This document shows positions 17,203-26,108 of a stretch of 64,000 nt of DNA, one piece after another (positions within the stretch are counted from its first letter, which is position 1; each line of letters begins with the position of its first letter). Under the pieces are notes generated by a model that was not told the DNA's origin, ran no database searches, and saw only the letters and a program-made list of their open reading frames with translations. This stretch comes from Pandoraea pulmonicola (GTDB lineage: Bacteria > Pseudomonadota > Gammaproteobacteria > Burkholderiales > Burkholderiaceae): assembly GCF_000815105.2 (NCBI RefSeq), contig NZ_CP010310.2, forward strand, positions 1,302,001 through 1,366,000, given 5' to 3'. Made by a program: the position numbers and the translations under genes.

Positions 17203-17532
17203 ATGACACCCCATCACTTGCCAATTCCCGCGTCCGGGTCGCCTTGGTATGGCGTAGGCGCATCGCCCTCGCGCCGCGACGCCGATCTCGACGCCGCCGC
17301 CGAACAGTTCGAGGCGATCTTCATCGCCCGGCTGCTCGGCGAGATGCGTCGCGCGACCCAGGCGCTGAGAGAGGGTAGCGAGGGCAGCGAGGGCGCCGGC
17401 GGCCTGGGCAAGCGCGACCGCACGGCGGACGGCTTGCACGAATGGGCCGACACGCAGGTTGCCCAGGCGCTCGCGGCGCGTCGCGCGTTCGGCATTGCCG
17501 ACACCATCGTGCGGCAGATGGCGCAGCGCTGA
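17203..17532 (+). CDS. flgJ: FlgJ, rod cap protein without muramidase domain
   Basis: 109 residues. Only the N-terminal rod-binding domain is present (about 25-105), with AAEQFEAIFIARLLGEMRRA and GLHEWADTQVAQALAARR. The enterobacterial-type peptidoglycan hydrolase domain (about 150 further residues) is missing. ATG 17203 has GGAGG 6 bases upstream; a TTG at 17182 is in frame but overlaps flgI. Single-domain FlgJ is known in other flagellar systems, including lateral ones, and such cells need another enzyme to open the cell wall for the rod. Confidence 0.88.
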   Translation: MTPHHLPIPASGSPWYGVGASPSRRDADLDAAAEQFEAIFIARLLGEMRRATQALREGSEGSEGAGGLGKRDRTADGLHEWADTQVAQALAARRAFGIADTIVRQMAQR

Positions 17533-17561
17533 ACTCACCGGAAAGGAACAGGCCACCAACG

Positions 17562-18893
17562 ATGAATATGCTGAATATCGCCACGCAGGGCGTGAAAACT
17601 GCGCAGTCGCTGCTCGACAACGAAGCGCTCAACATCTCGCAGATGGGCAACTCGGCGTACACGCGTCGCGAAGTCCGCGTGAGCTCGCGGGCGGACGGCA
17701 CGGCGCAGGCGCAGGACGCGGTGCGCGCGGCGGGTCTCGCGCAGCGCGAGCGGATATGGCGAGCGCTGGCGGGCGCGGGCGAACCGGACGCGCAGAAGTC
17801 GCACGTCGAAGCGCTGCTCACGCAACTGGGCGGCAGCGACGTGGCCAGCGATCCGCTGGGCTTGCGCGACTTCATCAAGGCGCTTGATCACGAAGCGCAG
17901 ACCACGGGCAGCGACGTGCACGCCGACGAGGTCTTCGCGGCGTTGGGGCGCGTGGCCGAGCGGACCAACGCGATGTTCGCGGCGCTGGCGCGCATGCGCG
18001 GCAATCTGAATTCGGTTCGGGCGGGCGAGGCGGAGAAGGTGAACCGGCTCACGGCATCCGTCGCGGAACTGAACCGTCTGCATCGCCTCGCCCCGGATGC
18101 GGCCGGGCGACTCGCGATCGAGGATCAGCGCGATCAGGCGCTCGGCGAATTGGCCGCGCTGGTCGACATCGACGTGCGCGAGGATGCGAGCGGTGCGTAT
18201 CACGTGCTCACGCGCGGCGGGCATCCGCTCGTGCTCGGCGGGCGCGCCGCGAAGCTCGAGGCGCAGGCGGGCGGCGGCTACACGCTGAGCGCCGGCACGT
18301 CGCGCGTGAACGTGCCGGCCGACGGCCTCGGCGGCCGTCTGGGCGGGCTCGATCGCTTCCTGACGCGTGAGCTCGACCGGCGCATCGACGAGACGGCCGA
18401 AGTCGCCCGAACCATGGCCGAACAGCTCAACCGCGCGCACGCCGATGTGGCGAGCGGGCCGTTCACCGCCACGCCGTTACTGTCGTTGACCGTCGGGCCG
18501 GACGGTGTGCCGCAGATGCAGCGCACCCTCCAACGCGCACAGGATCTGGCGTTGGGCGTCGACAGTACCAACGGAAACGGCACGACGCTGCGTCGTCTGC
18601 GAGGGGCGCTCGATGCGAACGTCGCGCTGTCGGGGCGCTCCGGCGTCACGCTCGTCGAGGCGATGAGCGCCCTGGCCGGCGAGACCGGACGCCGCGCGAG
18701 CGAGATTGCCGCAAGCGCTAGTTCCGCGGACGCCGTACTCGTGTCCGCGCGCACGCAATTTCAGAAGCAGGCGGGTGTGGACGAGACCGAGGCCGGGGGC
18801 TCGCTCATGGCCTACATGAAGCTGTATCGCGCCAACGCGCGCGTGGCCTCGGTCGCCAACGAACTGTTCGACGCCACGCTTGCGATGGTCTGA
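17562..18893 (+). CDS. flgK: FlgK, hook-filament junction protein (HAP1)
   Basis: 443 residues. The N-terminal helix begins LNIATQGVKTAQSLLDNEAL with NISQMGNSAYTRREV, the FlgK motif. The C-terminal block MAYMKLYRANARVASVANEL matches the FlgK terminal helix. The protein is shorter than the roughly 550 residues of enterobacterial FlgK, so the variable surface domain is small. The nearest purine-rich site (AAAGGAA) is about 14 bases from the ATG. FlgK and FlgL join hook to filament; FlgN is the chaperone. Confidence 0.92.
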   Translation: MNMLNIATQGVKTAQSLLDNEALNISQMGNSAYTRREVRVSSRADGTAQAQDAVRAAGLAQRERIWRALAGAGEPDAQKSHVEALLTQLGGSDVASDPLGLRDFIKALDHEAQTTGSDVHADEVFAALGRVAERTNAMFAALARMRGNLNSVRAGEAEKVNRLTASVAELNRLHRLAPDAAGRLAIEDQRDQALGELAALVDIDVREDASGAYHVLTRGGHPLVLGGRAAKLEAQAGGGYTLSAGTSRVNVPADGLGGRLGGLDRFLTRELDRRIDETAEVARTMAEQLNRAHADVASGPFTATPLLSLTVGPDGVPQMQRTLQRAQDLALGVDSTNGNGTTLRRLRGALDANVALSGRSGVTLVEAMSALAGETGRRASEIAASASSADAVLVSARTQFQKQAGVDETEAGGSLMAYMKLYRANARVASVANELFDATLAMV

Positions 18894-18918
18894 CGGGCGC
18901 GCGTCAAAGGAAAACACC

Positions 18919-19818
18919 ATGCAAGTCACCCATTTCAGCCGCTTCGAGCGCGAACACGTGTTGCGCGAGATGAAGGAGCGACTCGATCGCGCGACGGAAC
19001 AATCGCGCAAGCAAAAACGCGTGTTGCGCGCCTCGGACGATCCGGTCGATTTCGAGCGCATCGCACGCATCGACAGGGAGCAGCAATCCATTGCGCGCCG
19101 CACGAAAGTCATCGCCAGTCTCGATGCCGATCTCAAACAGGCCAGTGCGAGCCTGCGAAGCGCGTTCGACCGGCTGAGCGCCTTCAAGAGCGAAGTGTCG
19201 ATGAGAGCCGATGCCATGCAAGTCGGCGATGCGCAGGCCAGTGCCAACAAGATCCGCGATCTGATGCGAGGCATCGTGGACGCATTCAACACAAGGCGCG
19301 CGGACGGTAGCTATGTGTTCGCCGGGAGTGGCGCGCCCGTGCGCGACGCGGCAGGGCCGGGCGCGGGCGCGGGCGCAGCCAACTTCGTATTGAGTGGGGC
19401 TGCGCAGCCGTCATCTGCCGTAGAGATTGGCGAGGGTGTGTATCAAAATAACCCGCCGCGTGTGTGGCAAGGCGTGCCGGATCTGCTCAACCAGCTCGCG
19501 GCAGCCGCCTCGGCTCTGACGAGTGCGACGCCGGCGGATCCGACGACCGTGCTGCGCGATCTCGTCGGTCCGCTCGACGCGCAGATCCAGCAGATCTCGA
19601 AGGTGCAGTTCGCGAACGACCACGGTGCGCGACGGCTCGACGCGGTGCGAAAGGAACACGCATTGAAGGGCGAGGTGCTGGCAAAGACCCGTCTCGCACT
19701 CGAAGGACGGGATGCCGCCGAAGCCACGACCGCCTGGAATGATCTGCTCATCGCCGTCTCCAACGCGCGCAGGGCGCATATCCAGGTGGTCCAGCTTTCG
19801 TTTTTTGATGTCGTCTGA
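18919..19818 (+). CDS. flgL: FlgL, hook-filament junction protein (HAP3)
   Basis: 299 residues, normal for FlgL. The N-terminal flagellin-like helix contains RATEQSRKQKRVLRASDDPVD, with the RASDDP motif shared by flagellin and FlgL. The middle has RRADGSYVFAGSG, the usual beta-turn. The C-terminal helix ends in VVQLSFFDVV. ATG 18919 follows AAAGGAAAA; the frame is open upstream into flgK. FlgL is the adaptor on which the flagellin of 21501 polymerises. Confidence 0.92.
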   Translation: MQVTHFSRFEREHVLREMKERLDRATEQSRKQKRVLRASDDPVDFERIARIDREQQSIARRTKVIASLDADLKQASASLRSAFDRLSAFKSEVSMRADAMQVGDAQASANKIRDLMRGIVDAFNTRRADGSYVFAGSGAPVRDAAGPGAGAGAANFVLSGAAQPSSAVEIGEGVYQNNPPRVWQGVPDLLNQLAAAASALTSATPADPTTVLRDLVGPLDAQIQQISKVQFANDHGARRLDAVRKEHALKGEVLAKTRLALEGRDAAEATTAWNDLLIAVSNARRAHIQVVQLSFFDVV

Positions 19819-19865
19819 TGCCGGCACGATGCGTTTTCACTGGCTGATTTCATCGGAGACGATTC

Positions 19866-21071
19866 ATGGTTGAGGCCATCCGCGACATCCCGGGGAGCCC
19901 CGCGCTCGACGATGCGCGCTCCGCCGGGCGTCCATCGGCGCCGCGTGAGCTTGGCGCCGATCGAGGGACCGCCGCGCCCGCCGCAGGGCATGTATCGTCC
20001 GCAAACGCGACCGGACGCGCGCGTGACGCCCAGCGCGCCGCCGCATCACCCAGGCCGATTTCGCCTGCCTCGGCATCTTTTGACAAGCGGCGTGCCTATC
20101 GGACGGTCGACCTGATTTCGCAACATGCAACGGCCAGTCGCGCCAGCGCGGCGCTCGACTGGCTCGCCAGACTTCACACGTCGGCCAACGCGGCGCTCGC
20201 GACGCTCATGCGGTGGCGCGATGGCGATGTGGCGTCGCACGAGCGCGCACATCGCGCGCTGGCGAGTCTCGGCGCGCAGTGGCAAGCGCGGGACCGGTCG
20301 AGCCTCGGCACCGTCGACGATCGCCTGCACTTCGATCCGCGCGGCGACGCGCCTCGGCGTTTCACCGTCGATGGCGTCGCCCCGCAACAATGGCGTGCAT
20401 CGATGCCGGAGCGGCTCACGCTCTTTCCGGCTGGCGCTGACGGTGCCGGCGTGGAGGTTGACGTAACGAACGCCATATCGCAGGCGGGACTGCGTCGCCG
20501 TACGGCGCGTGCGCTTGCGGCTTATGGCATTACGCTCGAGGCGCCTCCGCCCGAGCACACCTGGGTGATGCGCACCGCCGGCGCGCGTTGGCCGTCGATT
20601 GCCTCACGGTTCGCGGTCGCGGAAAAGGGCGGGGCGTCTTCGCAGGCGTTGGGCGGTGCCGGTGGGCTTGGTACCGCTGCAAACCCTTCCGCCTCCACCG
20701 GCGCCAACGGCACCCTGCGGCGCGCGGTCCTTCGCGACGCGCCCGACGCCGTCGCGCCGCATACGTGGCGGATCGATGGACGACGTTCCGTCGCGCATGT
20801 GCGGCGGGCACTCACGTCGATGGTGAGCGCGATCCGCGCGGCGCACGCCGACGCCACACGGGCGGCGCGGGTTTCGGCGCAATCCGTCGTGCGCGCGATG
20901 GGCACGGACGCAACTGGCCGGGAGGGCGTCGATTACGCTTTTGCGATGACCTCGGCCGAGGCATGGACGACGCGGCTCGGCAAGCAGCCGCCGTTCGCCG
21001 CACTGGCCCTCGCGATGCCGGGCGGCGTTCCCGTCTCGCGCGCCAACGTCCGCGCTTTGCTGGTCGACTGA
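19866..21071 (+). CDS. Unknown protein at the lafW position, possible hook-associated factor
   Basis: 401 residues; I do not recognise the fold. It is Ala/Arg-rich, lacks a signal peptide and membrane spans, and has a disordered N-terminus (about 1-75). A possibly globular part (about 80-255) contains VDLISQHATASRASAALDWL and a VDVTNAISQAGLRRRTARAL stretch. A Gly/Ala-rich linker (about 255-285) precedes a helical C-terminus. Between flgL and flagellin, lateral clusters often carry lafW, described as a hook-associated protein, so that role is inferred from order only. It could instead be a regulator or a filament-modifying factor. Confidence 0.5.
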   Translation: MVEAIRDIPGSPALDDARSAGRPSAPRELGADRGTAAPAAGHVSSANATGRARDAQRAAASPRPISPASASFDKRRAYRTVDLISQHATASRASAALDWLARLHTSANAALATLMRWRDGDVASHERAHRALASLGAQWQARDRSSLGTVDDRLHFDPRGDAPRRFTVDGVAPQQWRASMPERLTLFPAGADGAGVEVDVTNAISQAGLRRRTARALAAYGITLEAPPPEHTWVMRTAGARWPSIASRFAVAEKGGASSQALGGAGGLGTAANPSASTGANGTLRRAVLRDAPDAVAPHTWRIDGRRSVAHVRRALTSMVSAIRAAHADATRAARVSAQSVVRAMGTDATGREGVDYAFAMTSAEAWTTRLGKQPPFAALALAMPGGVPVSRANVRALLVD

Positions 21072-21500
21072 CGTCGGCCCGGCCGGCGTCTGCCGTCGTC
21101 AGTTGCCATCCGTCCGATCGGCGCGTTGAACCCGTCCCGCTTATCACAGCCGTCGTAGTCTTCGAAGCTGTCGCCGCCAGCGCGCACATCGTGGCTGGTG
21201 CGACTTGTGCTTCTTGAGCGGAAGTCGCTGCCGTCGCAGCCATCGACCCCGCCGCGGGCTGTCGTCGTAGTTGCCCCTTCATGCGTCGCTCCGCGTGACT
21301 TCGCCTTCACCGCGGCGTCATCGCGTCTGCCACCTTCCCCTCACGCCAACGCTTTTCTCAACGCCCTCTTCGTCGCGACGATCGCCAGATGGGAAAAATC
21401 ACCGCGGCAGTGCATTAACAATTCTTGCGCAGAGACGCCTTATTGCGATGAGGCAGGCTATTCGGCCTGTCGTCGCTCACAACACAAAGGAGCTTGAGCA
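21072..21500 (+). other. Non-coding region with the flagellin promoter
   Basis: 429 bases without a gene. A GC-rich hairpin (GACGTCGG, 5-base loop, CCGGCGTC, 21070-21090) sits on the stop codon of the preceding gene and has no T-run. The flagellin promoter should lie here; the best candidate is TTAACA at 21415-21420 with a poor downstream box near 21437-21444 (GCCTTATT). That box is only a partial match to the sigma-28 element, so I do not call it. AAAGGAG at 21486-21492 is a strong ribosome site for the flagellin. Confidence 0.5.
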
Positions 21501-22742
21501 ATGTTGACTCTGCACACCAACGTGGCGCAAATGTCGTCGCTGAATTCGCAACGCGCCACCGGCGGCAAGCTGAGCGCGATCATGCGCGATCTGTCGACCG
21601 GCAAGAAGAACGACCTGTACAAGAACGATCCGGCCGCCGCCCGCATCTCGGCCATGCTGAACATGCACGCCAGCGGCACCAAGTCGGCCATCAGCAACAT
21701 GAAGTACGCACAGTCGAGCACGCGCGTGGCGCAGGGCGCGCTGGACAAGGTCAACGAGCTGCTGGTCACGATGAAGGATCTGGCCACGCAGGCGAAGGAC
21801 GGCCTGAAGGGCGACGCCGAAAAGGCCGCGCTCCAGCAGCAATACACGAACAACGCCCAGGCACTGAAGGCAATCTTCGACAACACGACGTTCGCCGGCA
21901 AGAACCTGCTGAAGATGGAGTTTGGCGCTGGTAGCACCGTGACGTCGACCGGCCTGCTTGCTGCAAGCGACATTGACCTTCAGGTCGGCGCAGGTGCCAA
22001 CGAAACCAAGAAGCTCGACATCAGTGCGGATCTTCAGACGTTGTTCTCGAGCGTCGGTAATGCAACAGCGAAGTTGGGCACTCAGCAAACATCGGCGCTT
22101 AACGGCGCCACTAGCGTTTCCGAAGCCATGGGCTACGGTGCCGGTGTTGGGGCCGCCGACGTAGCGGCAGACCTGGTTGGTCAACTGCACGGCAAGTCAG
22201 GGATGACGGCTATCCTGAATAAACTCCAAACGACCGGTACGAATTGGGGCGCGGCCCTTACTACAGCGTTGGAAGCTTATGTTGCAACGGCGCCTGCTGA
22301 CGTTCCTGCTGCGCGAACTACACTTGCAACGGCGTTCAGAACGTTGGCTCGAGATAATAATAACGTTTTGAATGGTCAGGAAGAACGGGAGCTTCTCACT
22401 GCACTGGACGATCTGGTGGCTTCTAAACTCCAATCGTCCTCCAACCAATTGATGACGGCAACCTCCGCTCAGGCCGCCATCACGGGACTCGAAACCGCCA
22501 TCAACCAACTCGCCACCGTCCAAGCCAGCATCGGCGCGGCCATGATGGATCTCGACGGCCGTGAGGAAGTGCAGTCGACGCTGCTGCAAAACACGAGCGA
22601 AGCCAACTCGCGTCTGAACGAAGTCGACTTCGCCGAGTCGGTGTCGGAGCTGACCAAGCTGCAAACGCAGATGAACGTGAACCTGCAGATGCTGCAAAAG
22701 GCCGGCGAAATGCCGGGCATGATCCAGATGCTGCTGCGCTAA
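21501..22742 (+). CDS. fliC: Flagellin (LafA-like filament subunit)
   Basis: 413 residues. The conserved N-terminal D0/D1 region (about 1-150) has RISAMLNMHASGTKSAISNM and AQGALDKVNELLVTMKDLA; the C-terminal D1/D0 region (about 320-413) has NTSEANSRLNEVDFAESVS and LQTQMNVNLQMLQKAGEMP. It lacks the common MAQVINTN-type start: it begins MLTLHTNVAQMSSLNSQRAT. The central part (about 155-320) is variable and encoded by clearly lower-GC DNA. It should polymerise into a filament distinct from that of any primary flagellum. A strong terminator follows. Confidence 0.95.
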   Translation: MLTLHTNVAQMSSLNSQRATGGKLSAIMRDLSTGKKNDLYKNDPAAARISAMLNMHASGTKSAISNMKYAQSSTRVAQGALDKVNELLVTMKDLATQAKDGLKGDAEKAALQQQYTNNAQALKAIFDNTTFAGKNLLKMEFGAGSTVTSTGLLAASDIDLQVGAGANETKKLDISADLQTLFSSVGNATAKLGTQQTSALNGATSVSEAMGYGAGVGAADVAADLVGQLHGKSGMTAILNKLQTTGTNWGAALTTALEAYVATAPADVPAARTTLATAFRTLARDNNNVLNGQEERELLTALDDLVASKLQSSSNQLMTATSAQAAITGLETAINQLATVQASIGAAMMDLDGREEVQSTLLQNTSEANSRLNEVDFAESVSELTKLQTQMNVNLQMLQKAGEMPGMIQMLLR

Positions 22743-22752
22743 TCCGCATCGC

Positions 22753-22777
22753 CCTGGCCGGTGGCGTACCGGCCAGG
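22753..22777 (+). repeat. GC-rich hairpin after the flagellin stop
   Basis: A perfect 10-base inverted repeat, CCTGGCCGGT and ACCGGCCAGG, with a 5-base loop (GGCGT), beginning 11 bases after the flagellin stop. It has no T-run. It precedes a true terminator by 15 bases and may protect the 3' end of the abundant flagellin mRNA. Confidence 0.6.
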
Positions 22778-22792
22778 CAACTCTGGCAATGA

Positions 22793-22829
22793 AAAAGAGA
22801 GCCAACGGTTTTTCCGTTGGCTCTCTTTT
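22793..22829. terminator. Bidirectional intrinsic terminator between flagellin and flhA
   Basis: A 16-base perfect stem (22793-22808 with 22814-22829), AAAAGAGAGCCAACGG pairing with its complement across a TTTTT loop. It ends in TTTT on the plus strand and, because the other arm starts with AAAA, also in TTTT on the minus strand. It sits between the convergent flagellin and flhA genes and can stop both. Confidence 0.9.
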
Positions 22830-22873
22830 CGTTTGACGTCGATGCGGCGGTGCTGCAATGCCGCGGCGCCGCC

Positions 22874-24952
22874 TTAGCCCAACGTCCCCGTCACCTCGAT
22901 CTCCTTCGTCTGCGGCACTTCGTTATAGGACAGCACGTGCAGGCCGTTCGCGAACATGCGGGCATAGCGGGCGAGCAACGGTCGGATCTGCGGCATGACG
23001 AGCAATACCGGCGTGCGTCCCGCCAGCTTCATGTTCTCGCGCGCCTGCGGCATGTGAGATTGCAACTGTTCCAGCAACTGCGGATCGAGCGGGAACGTGT
23101 CGGCAGTCGTCTTTCCAGCCTGTTGTGCCGCCGTGAAGGCGCCCAGCAACAGATTTTCCAGATCCGGCGTGAGCTGATAGACATGCAGCGACGGCTCGTC
23201 GCCGACGAGGCCGTGCACCAGACGCCGCTTGAGCGCGGTGCGCGCTTCGGCACACAGCACCAGCGGGTCCTTGCTCGTGGTTGCCGCGTGCACGAGCGCC
23301 GTCGCCAGCACATCGATATCCTGCAACGACACTTCCTCGGCCAGCAACAGACGGATGACGGCCAGTTGCTGCTGGTGCGTGAGGGCCTTGTCGAGCGCGT
23401 CGGCCAGCGCGGGGGAGAGTTCGCGCAAGCGCTCGCCGAGCGACGTCACGTCCTGATAGGTGAACAGCTCGGCCAGATGGGTCTTCATCGCCTGCTGGAC
23501 ATGCGTGGCGATCACGCCGGCCGGATCGACGATCTGATATCCCAACCCCAGCGCATGCGCGCGCTGCTCCGGCTCGATCCAGACCACCGGCATGCCGAAC
23601 GACGGGTCGATGGCCGGCATGCCGTCGAGCTCGCCGTAGCCGTCCGGCGCGGGAATCGCCATCAACCGGTCGTGTGGCAGCGTCGCCGCGGCCACACGCA
23701 CGCCGCCGACGTCGATCGCATACTCGCTCGGGCCGAGCCCGAGGCCTGTGTCGAGCCGCACCGCCGGTACGACGAAACCCATCGTCTGCGAAAGCGTCTG
23801 GCGCATGCCGTAAAGCCGTTGCACGAGCGGCGCCCCCTCGCGCTTGTCGACCAGGCTCACGATCTGGTAGCCGAGACTCACGGTCACGGGCGAGACGAAC
23901 GGCAGTTGCTGCCATGTGAGCACCGGTGGCTCGTTGGCCGACAGCGCGGCTTCGAGCGCTTCGGTATCGTCCGCCGCGGCGGGCGTGCGTCGCTGGCTCA
24001 CACGCCACGCCACGAACCCCATGACGGCGGCGAACGCGAGGAACGGCGCCGTCGGCATGCCCGGAATCAGCGCCAGAACGAACATGAGTACCGCCACGCT
24101 TGCGAGCACCGCCGGAGAGGCGAGCAACTGATCGCCGACCTGCTTCTCGAAGTCGCCGGCGTCGGACACGCGCGTGACGATGATCGCGGCGGCCGCCGAG
24201 AGCAGCAGCGCCGGAATCTGCGCGACCAGCCCGTCGCCGATCGTGAGCAACGAGTACTGGCGGAACGCGTCGCCCGCGCTCATGCCATGCATCGTCACGC
24301 CGATGGCCACGCCGCCGATCAGGTTGATGAGCAGGATGAGGATGCCCGCGATGGCATCGCCGCGCACGAACTTCGACGCGCCGTCCATCGCGCCGTAGAA
24401 GTCGGCTTCGGCGCTCACCTCGCGGCGACGCGTCTGCGCCGCTTCCTGATTGATGAGGCCGGCGTTCAGATCGGCGTCGATCGCCATCTGCTTGCCGGGC
24501 AGCGCGTCGAGCGTGAAGCGCGCCGACACTTCGGAGATGCGCTCCGCGCCCTTGGTGACCACCACGAAGTTGATGATCATCAGGATCACGAACACCACGA
24601 GGCCGACGACGAAATTGCCGCCGATCACCACGTTGCCGAACGATTCGATGACGCGCCCGGCGGCCTGCGTGCCCTCGTTGCCGTTGAGCAGTACCACGCG
24701 CGTGGACGCCACGTTCAGCGTGAGGCGCATGAGCGTCGTGGCGAGAATGACCGTGGGGAACACGGAGAAGTCGAGCGGACGCCGCACCGACAGGCTTACC
24801 AGGATCACCACCATCGAGAGCACGATGTTGAACGTGAAGAGCGTGTCGAGCAGCAGCGGGGGCAGCGGCAGTATCACCATCGCGAGGATGGCGAAGACGA
24901 GAAGCGGCGTCAGGAATTTCTGACGCCGCAGGCGGAGCAGCAATCGGGACAT
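22874..24952 (-). CDS. flhA: FlhA, flagellar export gate protein
   Basis: 692 residues, standard FlhA length. The N-terminal half has about eight membrane spans (roughly 20-320) with the FHIPEP-family block PLDFSVFPTVILATTLMRLT and NVASTRVVLL. Between spans lies KGAERISEVSARFTLDALPG. The C-terminal half is the cytoplasmic ring domain that receives chaperone-substrate complexes. ATG at 24952 lies 4 bases after the flhB stop; the frame is open upstream within flhB. Last gene of the minus-strand export operon, ending at the shared terminator. Confidence 0.96.
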   Translation of the reverse strand: MSRLLLRLRRQKFLTPLLVFAILAMVILPLPPLLLDTLFTFNIVLSMVVILVSLSVRRPLDFSVFPTVILATTLMRLTLNVASTRVVLLNGNEGTQAAGRVIESFGNVVIGGNFVVGLVVFVILMIINFVVVTKGAERISEVSARFTLDALPGKQMAIDADLNAGLINQEAAQTRRREVSAEADFYGAMDGASKFVRGDAIAGILILLINLIGGVAIGVTMHGMSAGDAFRQYSLLTIGDGLVAQIPALLLSAAAAIIVTRVSDAGDFEKQVGDQLLASPAVLASVAVLMFVLALIPGMPTAPFLAFAAVMGFVAWRVSQRRTPAAADDTEALEAALSANEPPVLTWQQLPFVSPVTVSLGYQIVSLVDKREGAPLVQRLYGMRQTLSQTMGFVVPAVRLDTGLGLGPSEYAIDVGGVRVAAATLPHDRLMAIPAPDGYGELDGMPAIDPSFGMPVVWIEPEQRAHALGLGYQIVDPAGVIATHVQQAMKTHLAELFTYQDVTSLGERLRELSPALADALDKALTHQQQLAVIRLLLAEEVSLQDIDVLATALVHAATTSKDPLVLCAEARTALKRRLVHGLVGDEPSLHVYQLTPDLENLLLGAFTAAQQAGKTTADTFPLDPQLLEQLQSHMPQARENMKLAGRTPVLLVMPQIRPLLARYARMFANGLHVLSYNEVPQTKEIEVTGTLG

Positions 24953-24956
24953 GGGA

Positions 24957-26105
24957 TCAAGGGCGCGGTTGCGGTGAGGGTGGATCGGAGAGCGAGGCCG
25001 GCACACGCGGCGGGTCCGGTCGCTCGGGTTGCATCGTGCGCTCGCCGGCGCGCCAGGCGCGCAGTTGAAGCACGTAGGCCAGCACCACGGCCACGGCGTC
25101 GTAGAGCGCGGCGGGAATCTGCTGGTTGACCTGGCTCGTGTGATACAGCGCCCGGGCCAGCGGCGGCGCGCTCACGACGTCGATCCCGTGTTCGCGGGCG
25201 ATTCGGCGCAGCACCGCGGCCGTCTCGTCCAGACCGCGCGCCACGACGAAAGGCGCCTGCGCACGGCCGGTGTCGTACTTGAGGGCGATGGCGTAGTGCG
25301 TCGGGTTGACGATCACCACGTCCGCCGTGGGCACCGTGCGGCGCAGACTGCGCTCGGCCAGGCGGCGCTGGATCTGCCGGATGCGTTGTTTGACTTCCGG
25401 CCGGCCTTCGGTCTGCTTGTGCTCCTGCTTCACTTCCTGCTTGGTCATGCGTTGATCGCGCAGAAAGAAAAAACGCTGCAACGGCAGGTCGAGCAGGGCA
25501 AACGCCACGAATGCGCCGCCGAGTACGAGCACCGCGTCGCGCAACAGATCCAGTCCGACGGCGATGGCCTCGCGTGGGGCGCTCGCCTGCAGCGCGAGCA
25601 GGGCATCCCAGCGCGCCCGTATCACGAGCACCAGCACGCTCGCCACGAGCGCCACCTTGAGGATGGCGGTGCCGACTTGCGCGTAGTGCTTTATCGAGAC
25701 CAATCGGCCGAGGTTCGCCTTCGGCGACAGGCGTTGCCACTTCGGTTTGAGCAGCGTGGTGCTGAAAACGTAACCGCCGGGCAGCATCGCCGCCACGCCG
25801 ATGCACAGCGGAATCGCCGCGAGCGGCGCGAGGAGCTTCGCCAGCAGCCACATGGCCGCCGGCAGCAGCGCGGTCCAGGCGTCGTCGAAGCCGATGCCCG
25901 CCAGGTCGGCAAACGCCGCGGCGTATAGCGAGCGGAAGGCGTCGAGTTGCGACGGCGCGCTGACGGCCAGCACGGCCACGCTGGCCATGATGCCGACGGC
26001 GGTCGCCGTGTCGCGCGAGCGCGCCACCTGACCTTGCTCGCGCGCGCGGCGCAGCTTCTGTGCGGAAGGGGCTTCCGACTTGTCGCCGGTGTCTTGCGCC
26101 GTCAT
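24957..26105 (-). CDS. flhB: FlhB, export specificity switch protein
   Basis: 382 residues. The N-terminus GDKSEAPSAQKLRRAREQGQVARSRD is the usual cytoplasmic lead. Four membrane spans lie between about 30 and 210. The self-cleaving NPTH motif is at residues 267-270 in VNPTHYAIALKYD. After cleavage the C-terminal domain switches export from rod/hook to filament substrates when FliK signals. A Pro/Arg-rich tail (about 355-382) follows. It lies between fliR and flhA in the conserved fliR-flhB-flhA order. Confidence 0.96.
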   Translation of the reverse strand: MTAQDTGDKSEAPSAQKLRRAREQGQVARSRDTATAVGIMASVAVLAVSAPSQLDAFRSLYAAAFADLAGIGFDDAWTALLPAAMWLLAKLLAPLAAIPLCIGVAAMLPGGYVFSTTLLKPKWQRLSPKANLGRLVSIKHYAQVGTAILKVALVASVLVLVIRARWDALLALQASAPREAIAVGLDLLRDAVLVLGGAFVAFALLDLPLQRFFFLRDQRMTKQEVKQEHKQTEGRPEVKQRIRQIQRRLAERSLRRTVPTADVVIVNPTHYAIALKYDTGRAQAPFVVARGLDETAAVLRRIAREHGIDVVSAPPLARALYHTSQVNQQIPAALYDAVAVVLAYVLQLRAWRAGERTMQPERPDPPRVPASLSDPPSPQPRP

Positions 26106-26108
26106 GCG

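Noticed and set aside
21411..21444. Sigma-28 promoter for flagellin
   Set aside because: TAACAATT and GCCTTATT match the consensus poorly and are 13 bases apart; kept only as a note in the intergenic entry.
22817..25129. 770-codon plus-strand frame opposite flhA
   Set aside because: Shadow of flhA: low-complexity Arg/His/Glu composition and no recognisable domain.
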